Positions 1-7,531 of a stretch of DNA of 29,313 nucleotides are shown piece by piece. The position numbers and the translations under genes were made by a program. Below the pieces are notes generated by a model that saw nothing but the letters and a program-made list of their open reading frames with translations, was not told the DNA's origin and searched no databases. This DNA comes from an uncultured Bacteroidales bacterium (GTDB lineage Bacteria; Bacteroidota; Bacteroidia; Bacteroidales; Muribaculaceae), in contig URIC01000030.1 of the NCBI GenBank assembly GCA_900547755.1, forward strand, positions 1 through 29,313. The letters are read 5' to 3'. The number at the start of each line of letters is the position of its first letter. Position 1 is the first letter of the stretch.

Positions 1-22
1 TTCTGATTTTGTGTATAAAATA

Positions 23-55
23 GAGACTGCCTAACTTTCGTTGTTAGACAGCCTC
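23..55 (-). terminator. Probable terminator of the GT/AlaDH-like/aroK operon
   Basis: Two 13-base arms (23-35 and 43-55) pair completely when read as minus-strand RNA, with two G-U pairs; the plus strand would have two mismatches, so the hairpin is built for minus-strand transcripts. The loop is 7 nt. It lies 28 bp past the glycosyltransferase stop codon and is followed by a weak U-rich stretch, TATTTTATA. Confidence 0.7.
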
Positions 56-83
56 GTCACCGTTTATACAGATGTCAGGAGTG

Positions 84-1172
84 TCAGTGAAGATAGATGT
101 CCGTAAGTGCTTCGGCGAAACGGGGCCAGGACAGGTGTTTGTCGAAGCTGCTGCGGGCCGCTTCGCCCATACGTCGGCGCAGGTCGGCGTCGGTGGCCAG
201 TCGCAGCAGCTTCGCGCTCAGTGCGTTGACATCGGCAGGCGCTATGGTCAGCCCTTCCACTCCCGGAGTGATGTACTCCGGCTGGGCGCCGTTGTAGGTG
301 CATATCTGTGGGCGGCCCCAGGCCATGCAGGCGGCTGCCGCAAGGCCGAAAGCCTCCGGCATAATCGATGGGAACACGCCTATGTGGGCCATCTGCATTG
401 TACTGTCCAGATTCAGCGAGCCTATGTTCCAGTCTATAAGGTCCATGACTCCCAGACGGGCCGCCTGCCGCTTGAGGGTGTCTATGTAGTCCGGGTCGCC
501 GCTGCCGGCCAGGGTGAGTCGGGTGCGGTGGCCCCGCAACGAGGGCATGGCGCTGATTAGGGTCTCGATTCCCTTGCCCCGCACCAGCAGTCCGTAATAG
601 GCCGCCACGACCGGACCGGAGGGGGGAGGGGTAATCTCCCTGTCGGTATAATAACTGTTGGGGAGAAGGTGTATGCGCTCTTCGGGCAGGGGCAGGTTGG
701 TGGGGTTCCAGGTGGAGAGGAACGTGTCGCGTGTCAACGCCGAGGGAAACACCAGTGCGGTCAGATTGCGCAGTATGCGTCTGCGCAGGGGTGTGTCTTT
801 GCCCGGACGCACACGGTGGTGGGTAAGTATTACCCGCACCTGCGGACGCATGGAGAGTTTGCGGGCACACAGGGCTATGAAAGCGTCGCGGATGTTGTGG
901 GCGTGTACTGCCGGAGGTACCGGGGCGCGGCGCAATATGTGTGCCAGGCGTATGGCCGAAGAGGGAATCATATAGCTGCCCAAGGGTGTGTGACGCACCT
1001 TCAGCCCGGCCTGACGGAAGGGTGTGTCCACAGCCGAGGCGTCGCGGCTGAGCACCATCACGTTCCAACCCCGGGAGGCGAAGCTGCGCGTTATGTCCAG
1101 CGCGTATTGCTCCCTGCCTCCCCAGAAGGTGGAGGAGAGCAGATGTATGAGATGTGGCCGGGAGTCGCCCAT
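84..1172 (-). CDS. Glycosyltransferase, family 4-like (GT-B fold)
   Basis: A 362-residue protein with the two-domain GT-B layout of family 4 glycosyltransferases, which move a sugar from a nucleotide-sugar donor to a glycan or lipid acceptor, usually at the cytoplasmic face of the inner membrane. The N-terminal domain opens with a beta strand and a glycine loop containing GGRE (18-21). The C-terminal domain has the YYGLLVRGKG strand (192-201), the LAGSG strand (221-225) and the donor-site segment PEAFGL (272-277) followed by CMAWGRP (282-288). The second glutamate of the family's E-x7-E motif, expected at residue 281, is alanine, while the first (E273) is kept. There is no signal peptide or membrane helix. 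Its ATG overlaps the upstream TGA by one base (TGATG), so translation is probably coupled to the AlaDH-like gene. Donor and acceptor cannot be told from sequence. Confidence 0.85.
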   Translation of the reverse strand: MGDSRPHLIHLLSSTFWGGREQYALDITRSFASRGWNVMVLSRDASAVDTPFRQAGLKVRHTPLGSYMIPSSAIRLAHILRRAPVPPAVHAHNIRDAFIALCARKLSMRPQVRVILTHHRVRPGKDTPLRRRILRNLTALVFPSALTRDTFLSTWNPTNLPLPEERIHLLPNSYYTDREITPPPSGPVVAAYYGLLVRGKGIETLISAMPSLRGHRTRLTLAGSGDPDYIDTLKRQAARLGVMDLIDWNIGSLNLDSTMQMAHIGVFPSIMPEAFGLAAAACMAWGRPQICTYNGAQPEYITPGVEGLTIAPADVNALSAKLLRLATDADLRRRMGEAARSSFDKHLSWPRFAEALTDIYLH

Positions 1173-2266
1173 CAGTTAGTCTGGGTGAGCAGGATGCCCG
1201 TGTCCAGCGCGTGCATGCCGTAGCGCTCGGCCAATACTTCGTCGGTGAGCTGTCCGCTGTATGTCACCAGTCCCTGGCGGACACCTTCGCAGGCCGTGAC
1301 CATACGGCGCATACCTCCCGCATTGATGGCGTCGTAGAAGAAGTTAATCAGCACGTTGCTGATGGCCATGGCCACGGTGCGGGGCACAATCAGCGAAGGG
1401 ACGGTCTGGGTGAGGTCCAGAAGGTAGATATTGTCCTTCATGGCCAGCGACAGGTGGTCCGGCATCGTGAAGTCGCGAGTACATTTGTCCAGGATTATCA
1501 CATCGGCGTGCTTGACGTCGTTAAAGAGTACATGGGGATGTATGGAGGATGTTATGAGGTGTGGCCCGCAGATGACGGATGCGTTGTCCAGCGCGGCTAT
1601 GTCATTGTCCATCAGGGTGACGCGGGCTCCTATCTGGATGGCGGCTTTCGCAGCGGATATGACGCGCTCGCCGCAGCCTATTATCAGTACCTCGCATGGC
1701 TGGATTCCGGGTATGCCGCCCATTAGGACACCTTTCCCGTCACCCAGGAAAGACAATTCCTCCTGGGCATACAGTATTGCGGCGCGGCCGTCAATCTCGT
1801 CCAGCAGGCGTGCGAAGATGCGCACGCCGTTGTCGGAGACCAGACGGTCCAAGGCTATCATAGTCACGTCGCGGTCCAGCAGAGCCTGCAGCACGTCGCG
1901 GGGCAGCTCCGGGTCGGCCAGGGTCAGCAGTGTGGCGCGTTTCTTGAGATGCAGGGTATCCTGGCAGTCGAGAGGGCGCACGCTCAGCACCACATCGCAT
2001 GCCAGCACCTCGGGGCGGGTCTTGATTTCCACGCCGGCGGTGGCGTATGCCTTGTCGCTGTAATTGATGTTGATGCCGGCGCCGGCCTCCATAATCACCG
2101 AGATGCCGGAGGTGACGAGCAAGCCGCAGGCTTCGGGGGTCATGAAAAGGCGTGTCTCTTCGGAGTCCGGGTAGTTGGCCGTGATGCCGAGGCTGAAAGT
2201 GGCGCGGTGTCTGGCTGTCTTGGCGGGCGCCGGTCTGGTGGCTATGTCTGAATGGGTCTTGTTCAT
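1172..2266 (-). CDS. Divergent alanine dehydrogenase/transhydrogenase (AlaDh/PNT)-like protein
   Basis: The 364-residue protein has the two-domain arrangement of the AlaDh/PNT family: an N-terminal domain with the ETRLFMTPEA segment (37-46, matching the family E-x-R-V-x-L-T-P motif, R39 in the position of the substrate-binding arginine) and a Rossmann domain with a glycine-rich turn GCGERV (197-202) and an acidic strand end (D220). Typical alanine dehydrogenases have a lysine in a VKEP-like segment and a catalytic histidine in a YLHLA-like segment; here these regions read SVRPLD (95-100) and LLTLADPEL (113-121), so both residues appear absent. The conserved C-terminal region is also not recognisable. 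The nucleotide-binding fold is likely, but alanine dehydrogenase activity is doubtful and the substrate is unknown. The first 22 residues are an extension; starts further in are possible. It lies 39 bp after aroK and overlaps the glycosyltransferase start. Confidence 0.72.
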   Translation of the reverse strand: MNKTHSDIATRPAPAKTARHRATFSLGITANYPDSEETRLFMTPEACGLLVTSGISVIMEAGAGININYSDKAYATAGVEIKTRPEVLACDVVLSVRPLDCQDTLHLKKRATLLTLADPELPRDVLQALLDRDVTMIALDRLVSDNGVRIFARLLDEIDGRAAILYAQEELSFLGDGKGVLMGGIPGIQPCEVLIIGCGERVISAAKAAIQIGARVTLMDNDIAALDNASVICGPHLITSSIHPHVLFNDVKHADVIILDKCTRDFTMPDHLSLAMKDNIYLLDLTQTVPSLIVPRTVAMAISNVLINFFYDAINAGGMRRMVTACEGVRQGLVTYSGQLTDEVLAERYGMHALDTGILLTQTN

Positions 2267-2305
2267 AATGATAGAGTTTGTGAGGTTATCGGTATGCCGA
2301 GTTCT

Positions 2306-2854
2306 TTAGAGGTTATTTTTAAACAGCCTCTTAATCAGCGAGAGAGCGGTTTTGTCTATGGAGCGGCGGTCTTCGAGTTCGGAACTCTCCACGCGCAGGT
2401 GCGCGCGTTCATAGACAGGGTTTCTCAGTGCTGAAGTGCGGTCTATGTATTCGTATATCTCAGGGTCGGACATACGGGCTATGGCGGGGCGGTGCGCCCT
2501 GCGCCGGCAGAGTCTTTCGTGAAGCCTTTCGCGCTGTGGCACGAGGTGTACCACCGTTCCGGCACCGAGCATATAGTCCATATTGTCGAAAAAGCAGGGG
2601 GTGCCTCCGCCGCAGGCTACAATCACGTCCTGCATCTCGCCCACCTCGTGGAGCAGGTTGTGTTCTATGCGGCGGAAGCCGTCTTCGCCTTTGCGGGCGA
2701 AGATGTCGGCCACGGAGCAGGAGAAGCGCCCCTGTATGTACAGGTCCAGGTCAATGAAGCTCAGGCCGGTGAGGGCGCTGAGTCCACGGCCGAGCGTGCT
2801 CTTTCCGCTGCCGGGCATACCGACAAGGAATATGGGTCTGCGGTGTTCTTCCAT
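2306..2854 (-). CDS. aroK: Shikimate kinase
   Basis: Shikimate kinase phosphorylates the 3-hydroxyl of shikimate with ATP, the fifth step of the chorismate pathway, in the cytoplasm. The 182-residue length is usual. All family landmarks are visible: Walker A GMPGSGKST (12-20), the magnesium/shikimate DLD motif (35-37), GFRRIE (59-64) with the shikimate-binding arginine, the GGGT loop (82-85), the lid arginine in RPAI (122-125) and the late arginine in LRNPVYE (143-149). The gene starts 4 bp after the outer-membrane protein's stop and is followed by the AlaDH-like gene 39 bp on, so it is co-transcribed with them. Nothing in the sequence suggests it is inactive. Confidence 0.96.
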   Translation of the reverse strand: MEEHRRPIFLVGMPGSGKSTLGRGLSALTGLSFIDLDLYIQGRFSCSVADIFARKGEDGFRRIEHNLLHEVGEMQDVIVACGGGTPCFFDNMDYMLGAGTVVHLVPQRERLHERLCRRRAHRPAIARMSDPEIYEYIDRTSALRNPVYERAHLRVESSELEDRRSIDKTALSLIKRLFKNNL

Positions 2855-2858
2855 GGAG

Positions 2859-4019
2859 TCAGTTCAGTCTTAGGGCACGTGCCAGTCCGCTGTAGCAGAC
2901 GCGGAATCCGATTTGCCAGCCTGAGTAGTGGCGTATGGCGTCGGTGTAGCAGGCGCGCACGGCGTATGGCGTGAGGCGCAGCGAAGAGGTATAATGCTCG
3001 CGCATGGTGCCGAACAGCGGAAACGAGGTTACGGCGGAGTGGAAATGCCACTCCAGGTTTATGCCGCAGGCGAAGTTGAAGTCGTCTATCTGCATACGGT
3101 GTTGCAGACCGGTGGTCGTGAAGCCGCCTTCCTCGTTGGGTACCATGGGACGGGCGGTCCAGTTGTAGCCGGTCCATACGCCGCCTACGTAAGGCTCTAT
3201 GCTGAAGCGCTTTGTGTCCAGTATCACGTATCCCAGGCCGAAACCTATGTCCAGCAGGTTGGCGTTGTTGACATTTGCCATATAGTCCTGTCCGGCATAT
3301 TCGGGGGTTACGAGTCCGGTGTCGCGTATGGTGGGGGTGGTGTATCCTATGGACGCCTCCAGGCGCAGGCGCCTCCATCCTCCGGTAAGTCCGAAAGTGA
3401 AGACGCATCCTCCGGAGAAGGCTTCGGATATGGAGGCGGTGGGGAACAGACCGCCCACACCGGCGAACAGACCGTAGCTCCAGGCGCTCTTGGAGACAGT
3501 GGCCGGTTCCGGAGCCAAGGTCTCCTCCAGGGCGCGGCGGATGTCATATTCCCAGGTCTGCAAGGCTTCGTCGTCAGCGCCGTAGGTGGTGGCGCGGTCC
3601 AATTTATCGGTCTCGGAATCCAGCAGGTTCCGGTAATATCCAAGCCGTCGGTCCGCTTCGATGCCGGAGATGCCGCCGGCCAGTTCCCGGCGCAGACGGC
3701 GGGACATAATCTCGGCCAGGTCGAAACGAGCCTGGAAGTAGCGTAACGTCTGCTCGGTGCGCATATCCGGAGCGGCGTAGGAGCGCTCCGGATACATCAC
3801 CGCGCGGCTCCGCACGGTGAATACGTCGGTGCCGGGCAGCGGTTCGGTGACGAGGGTTATGTCCGTGGCCATGTAGGAGGGGGTGTCTGTAAGGGCGGGG
3901 GTGTCGGTGAAGTCCTCCCAGGAGAGGTCTCCGGCATCCCACAGTCGCTCGGCTCCGCGCGCCTGCGGCGCCAGGAGCAGTGTGGCTACGGCTATGAGTG
4001 TGAGCAGATATTTTTTCAT
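2859..4019 (-). CDS. Exported outer-membrane barrel protein with degenerate DUF922-like N-terminal domain
   Basis: The 386-residue protein begins with a clear Sec signal peptide (about 1-22). Residues about 30-170 resemble the Bacteroidota protease-like domain DUF922, which typically starts LsWeDF and has a helix of the form HEQxHFDIAELYARRLR carrying the HExxH zinc site. Here LSWEDF (32-37) and the helix at 92-111 (RYFQARFDLAEIMSRRLR at its core) are recognisable, but the histidines and glutamate of the zinc site are gone (YFQAR). From about 178 to the end it alternates short amphipathic strands with Gly/aromatic endings (GLFAGVGGLFP, LDIGFGLGYVI, SIEPYVGGVWTGYNW, WQIGFRVCYSGL), consistent with an outer-membrane beta-barrel. 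It is the first gene of the minus-strand run ending in the glycosyltransferase. The DUF922 assignment is from memory of the motif, not a search; the barrel is more secure. Confidence 0.65.
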   Translation of the reverse strand: MKKYLLTLIAVATLLLAPQARGAERLWDAGDLSWEDFTDTPALTDTPSYMATDITLVTEPLPGTDVFTVRSRAVMYPERSYAAPDMRTEQTLRYFQARFDLAEIMSRRLRRELAGGISGIEADRRLGYYRNLLDSETDKLDRATTYGADDEALQTWEYDIRRALEETLAPEPATVSKSAWSYGLFAGVGGLFPTASISEAFSGGCVFTFGLTGGWRRLRLEASIGYTTPTIRDTGLVTPEYAGQDYMANVNNANLLDIGFGLGYVILDTKRFSIEPYVGGVWTGYNWTARPMVPNEEGGFTTTGLQHRMQIDDFNFACGINLEWHFHSAVTSFPLFGTMREHYTSSLRLTPYAVRACYTDAIRHYSGWQIGFRVCYSGLARALRLN

Positions 4020-4221
4020 CGCTGAGGTCTGATTGGTGGTTATGCGGTGGCGATAAGCCTATAAGAACAGAGTGCCTGTCTATTTTGGGGTAAAATTACT
4101 AAAAATTGTTGAATAACTCGCATGCAGCCTCTTTTTTTTGTAATTTTGCGCTCCTGAATCCGAGGTCAGGAGTCGAGGGACAATTGACGGGAGATATGCT
4201 TTTCTAACGGTTTTCTTAGAT
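4020..4221. other. Divergent intergenic region
   Basis: Region between the outward-facing barrel-protein and MATE genes; it must hold both promoters. The plus strand has an exact TAnnTTTG box at 4141-4148. On the minus strand the best match is a one-mismatch TAATTTTA at 4091-4098. No open frame or strong hairpin seen. Confidence 0.6.
4141..4148 (+). promoter_or_regulatory. Probable -7 promoter box for the MATE gene
   Basis: TAATTTTG matches the Bacteroidota -7 consensus TAnnTTTG exactly and lies 73 bp before the MATE start codon. No convincing -33 TTG is seen at the usual 19-21 bp spacing, which lowers confidence. Confidence 0.5.
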
Positions 4222-5571
4222 ATGACTCAGAATATAGTAAGTGGTCCGGAGCTTCGGCGGCAGGCTTACGGAGTGCTGTTCCGGTTGGGACTTCCGGTGC
4301 TTGTCACGCAGCTCGGCAATATAGTGGTGAGCATGGCCGACACGATGATGGTGGGGGCATACGGGACCCGCGAGCTGGCGTCGGCCGCGTTTGTGAATAA
4401 CCTGTTTATGATTCCGCTGGTGATGCAGATGGGCTTCGCCGGAGGTGTCACCCCGCTTATAGGCGCGCTGTATGGTGCCCGTAAGTTCGACGAGGCGGGC
4501 GGTATGCTGCGTGTGGCCATGCGTCAGAACCTGATAGTGGGAGCCATGGTGGTATTGGTCATGAGCGCCTTGTATTTCGCCCTTCCTTATATGGGGCAGC
4601 CTCCCGAACTCTTGCCATTGATAAAGGATTATTATCTGATAGTTCTGCTCTCCGTGGCCGCAGCCTCGCTCTTTTACCCGTGTATGCAGATGGCATTGGG
4701 CGTCACGGATACGGTGAGCCCCATGCTGGTGATTATTGCTGCCAATCTGGTGAATGTAGGTGGCAACTATATGCTTATTTTCGGACACTTAGGCGCTCCG
4801 GAGCTGGGACTCAACGGAGCCGGAATCAGCACTCTTGCGGCAAGAATCCTGAGTACTGTGGCGATGGTGTGGATAGTGGTCGGCACACGCCGCTACCGCC
4901 CTTATCGGGCCGGCCTGCATAATCCAGTCCCTGTGGCGGGGCAGCGCCGCAGGGTGTGGCGCACCTCTGTGCCCATAAGTGTTCAGAGTGGCGTGGAGTG
5001 TAGCTTATGGGGCGTCGGCGCGGTGGTGAGCGGTTGGTTCGGCAAGGAGCAGCTGGCGGCTTATCAGGTGGTGCTTATTATGGGTCAGCTCGGATTTATG
5101 GTCTATATGAGCTTTACCACGGCCCTTTCAGTGAGGGTGGCGAACCTTACCGGCACCGGCGACAAAGCGGGAATTATGGCTACTTCGGTCGCGGCGTTGC
5201 GTATGGTCCTGGTCCTGGCCACCCTCTCGAGTCTCACATTCATGCTGTTTGGCGAGCCGATTCTGCATCTGTTTACGGAGGATGAGGCGGTGATAGGCAT
5301 AGGTGTGTCTCTTATTTTCCCGCTTGTGCTGTACCAGTATGCGGATGCCGTGCAGATGACCTACGTCAATGCCTTGCGAGGCACGTCACGGGTGCGTCCG
5401 CTTATTCCTATATCAGTGAGCGCCTACATCCTTGTCGGCGCTACGGTGATGCTGTTCCTGGCTTCGGGGCTTGATATGGCCTCGGAGGGTGTGTATTACA
5501 GCTTCTCGGTGGCATTGGCTGTAGCCGCCGTGCTATATCGCCGCAGCTTCCTGCGCACACAGAGACGATAA
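4222..5571 (+). CDS. MATE family multidrug/metabolite efflux transporter
   Basis: MATE transporters are inner-membrane antiporters that use a sodium or proton gradient to export cationic drugs or metabolites. The 449-residue length and about 12 hydrophobic helices fit the family. The N-terminal half has the GLPVLVTQLGNIVVSMADTMMVG stretch (about 23-45; helix 1 with the D-T-x-M-V-G signature) and GGVTPLIGALYGA; the mid segment NVGGNYMLIFG (about 177-187) followed by ELGLNGAGIST is typical of the NorM/DinF group. The second half repeats the bundle (about 240-440). It stands alone, diverging from the barrel-protein operon and converging on hemD, with a palindromic terminator downstream. Substrate cannot be inferred. 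Confidence 0.93.
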   Translation: MTQNIVSGPELRRQAYGVLFRLGLPVLVTQLGNIVVSMADTMMVGAYGTRELASAAFVNNLFMIPLVMQMGFAGGVTPLIGALYGARKFDEAGGMLRVAMRQNLIVGAMVVLVMSALYFALPYMGQPPELLPLIKDYYLIVLLSVAAASLFYPCMQMALGVTDTVSPMLVIIAANLVNVGGNYMLIFGHLGAPELGLNGAGISTLAARILSTVAMVWIVVGTRRYRPYRAGLHNPVPVAGQRRRVWRTSVPISVQSGVECSLWGVGAVVSGWFGKEQLAAYQVVLIMGQLGFMVYMSFTTALSVRVANLTGTGDKAGIMATSVAALRMVLVLATLSSLTFMLFGEPILHLFTEDEAVIGIGVSLIFPLVLYQYADAVQMTYVNALRGTSRVRPLIPISVSAYILVGATVMLFLASGLDMASEGVYYSFSVALAVAAVLYRRSFLRTQRR

Positions 5572-5583
5572 TGTCCTTACAGC

Positions 5584-5623
5584 TACGGAGCGCCGGATTC
5601 AAATTTGAATCCGGCGCTCCGTA
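5584..5623. terminator. 40-bp perfect palindrome, probable bidirectional terminator
   Basis: A perfect 40-bp palindrome (arms 5584-5603 and 5604-5623) sits between the convergent MATE and hemD stop codons. On the plus strand it is followed by TGTTTTTGC, a U-run suited to intrinsic termination; on the minus strand no U-run follows. Confidence 0.8.
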
Positions 5624-5643
5624 TGTTTTTGCTTATGAAGAGG

Positions 5644-6402
5644 TTATTTCTTGGCGTTCTCTTCCAGAAAAGCCGTCAGTGCCGCTGTCATGGAGTGGTA
5701 TTTGGAAGTGGGGGCTTCCACATCGAGGCGCAGGCCCGCGTCTCTGACGGCCTTGGCTGTGTTGAGGCCGAAGCAGCCTATGGCCACCTCCTCTTTGTCC
5801 TGGTCGAAGTCGGGGAAATTCTTGGTAAGGGACTTGATACCGGCGGGGCTGAAGAAGATGAGCATATCGTAGTCAAACGGCTCGTCGGGTGTGAAGTCGT
5901 TGCTTACAGTGCGGTACATCACGGCCTTGGTGTAGTTCACTTTGTGATGGTCCAGCACTTCGAGGTTGTCTTTGTGAACGTCGCTGACGGGTATCAGGTA
6001 CTTCTCTTTGTTGTGTTTGGAGAGGGCGGCCAGCAGCTGCTGGTCGTCTATTTTGCCGGTGAGACCGAAGAAAATCTTGCGTTTGCGGTAAACGATATAC
6101 TTCTGCAGGTAGTTTGCAATGGACTCCGATGTGCATACATACTTCATTGTGTCGGGGACATCGAAGCGTGTCTCTTCGGCAAGTCGGAAGTAATTGTCCA
6201 CGGCCGTTTTTGCTGTGAAAATCACGCCGGTGTAATCGGCGATGTTCACCTTTTGGGTGCGGAATTCCTTGGCGGAGAGCCCTTCCACCTTAATGAAAGG
6301 ACGGAAAATCAACTCAAGGTCATATTTCTTAGCTATATCAAAGTAAGGAGACTTGCCTGAGTCGGGTTTCGGTTGTGAGACAAGGACTTTTTTAATTTTC
6401 AT
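5644..6402 (-). CDS. hemD: Uroporphyrinogen-III synthase
   Basis: HemD closes and inverts ring D of hydroxymethylbilane to give uroporphyrinogen III, the branch point for haem, sirohaem and cobalamin. The 252-residue protein shows the two alternating alpha/beta domains of the family: an opening KVLVSQPKP strand (5-13), the VIFTAKTAVDNYF segment (60-72) for the first domain edge, and near the C-terminal half LIFFSPAGIKSL (about 181-192) with IGCFGLNTAKAVRDAG, corresponding to the conserved FtSp.gv..f and aiG..Ta.a....G motifs. HemD is poorly conserved, so pattern rather than catalytic residues supports the call. It is the last gene of the minus-strand run and follows the DUF4271 gene by 96 bp, a frequent Bacteroidota pairing as I recall it. 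No other haem gene is in the window. Confidence 0.88.
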   Translation of the reverse strand: MKIKKVLVSQPKPDSGKSPYFDIAKKYDLELIFRPFIKVEGLSAKEFRTQKVNIADYTGVIFTAKTAVDNYFRLAEETRFDVPDTMKYVCTSESIANYLQKYIVYRKRKIFFGLTGKIDDQQLLAALSKHNKEKYLIPVSDVHKDNLEVLDHHKVNYTKAVMYRTVSNDFTPDEPFDYDMLIFFSPAGIKSLTKNFPDFDQDKEEVAIGCFGLNTAKAVRDAGLRLDVEAPTSKYHSMTAALTAFLEENAKK

Positions 6403-6498
6403 TCCGAAAATCTTAAATTGTTATGCAGAAATTGTGTTCTTCGAGGAAAGAAAACTGTGGGGAGAGTATAAAGGTGAAAAGGGTTGAAAGCGCGGATG

Positions 6499-7494
6499 TC
6501 AGTTGAACAGGCAGGCTGTTTGCCAGACCAGGAGAACCGGAACGATTTCAACGCTGCAAAGGTAGTACAAAAAAAGGATATAATAAGTGCGGTGAGCCGA
6601 AAAAATTCTGATTCCTTTAAAAATAAAGAGCAACCTCTGCAGAAAGTAGAGGGATAGAGCTGCGAGGAGGGCTTCTTCGGCCCATTGGGGACAGAATACG
6701 CAGAGTAGGGCGATTGGGAAGAGGATTAGTCCCAGAAGGGATGTGCAGGCCTTGAAACCGGCAAGCCACAGGTGTGTGCCGCTGCGGGTGGTGAAGGTGG
6801 AGCCTATGAGTAAATATGCAATCCAGTTGAAGGCGTAGAATCCGGCTGAGACGGCCATGCAGGGCCATAGGGCCGGCGGAAACTCGCCGAGTGCCGGTTC
6901 TCCCCCCCGGTACAGCTCTATGCCGAAGGCCAGCAGTATCCCTGCACCCACTACGCAGAGAAGGTTCAGCAGAATGGCGAAGGTGGTCTCGCGTGCCGTG
7001 TCCACGAACATATTGTTGCGCGCACGCGAGTTGACGGTGTCGTGGAGCAGTGTGCCCAGGTACCTGAAGTTGCGGCGCATCTTGAAGGCCACAAGCAGGA
7101 AGAGCAGCAGCAGACCGCTCACCACCCATGAGTCGGTATCGTCGATTCCTGTACGTGGCATGACCTGCGGTTCGGCCACAGCGGTATGGGCGGGTGCGTC
7201 CATCGCCATGCCCAGGCGTGTGGCTTTTGCCGCCACAGAGTCTTGCAGCGGGTCGGCGGGAACCGTGTCCCCTTTCAGAGGCAGTGCGGCCTGCTTTGCG
7301 GTGTGCATGGCGCCGGTCTGCCGTAGCGGCCTGCTTTGTCTGGGATTGGAGGGCTGCTCTGTCCGGAGCTGCTCCTGCCCCATAGCCTCCTCGTCCGTAC
7401 CTTGCGTCTGAGGGAGGAGCGTATGGGCCAGGTCGGGCGAGGATAAAGGTGCCGTATGGGCCGGTGCGCTGTGCAGGGAGTCGGTCATTTCCAT
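6499..7494 (-). CDS. DUF4271 integral membrane protein
   Basis: A 331-residue protein in two parts: a polar, Pro/Gln/Ala-rich N-terminal region with no clear fold (about 1-120), then about five to six hydrophobic helices (roughly 125-331). The membrane part includes WVVSGLLLLFLLVAFKMRR, a loop NSRARNNMFVDTARETTF, then ILLNLLCVVGAGILLAFGIEL and a C-terminal FLYYLCSVEIVPVLLVW helix ending five residues before the stop. The layout and the C-terminal YYILFLYYLCSVEIVPVL segment are as I remember for DUF4271, a Bacteroidota family of unknown function often found beside hemD. It starts 37 bp after the epimerase and precedes hemD by 96 bp. No function can be stated. Confidence 0.75.
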   Translation of the reverse strand: MEMTDSLHSAPAHTAPLSSPDLAHTLLPQTQGTDEEAMGQEQLRTEQPSNPRQSRPLRQTGAMHTAKQAALPLKGDTVPADPLQDSVAAKATRLGMAMDAPAHTAVAEPQVMPRTGIDDTDSWVVSGLLLLFLLVAFKMRRNFRYLGTLLHDTVNSRARNNMFVDTARETTFAILLNLLCVVGAGILLAFGIELYRGGEPALGEFPPALWPCMAVSAGFYAFNWIAYLLIGSTFTTRSGTHLWLAGFKACTSLLGLILFPIALLCVFCPQWAEEALLAALSLYFLQRLLFIFKGIRIFSAHRTYYILFLYYLCSVEIVPVLLVWQTACLFN

Positions 7495-7531
7495 TTGCGG
7501 GAGTGCTGTGTTTACGGATTCTGAGAGAAAA

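Noticed and set aside
64..1068. Minus-strand frame of 334 codons overlapping the glycosyltransferase
   Set aside because: Arg/His/Pro-rich translation without domain features; it is the glycosyltransferase gene in another frame.
2928..3746. Plus-strand frame of 272 codons opposite the barrel-protein gene
   Set aside because: Low-complexity, Gly/Ala/Val-rich translation with no motif, antisense to a gene with a signal peptide and clear strands.
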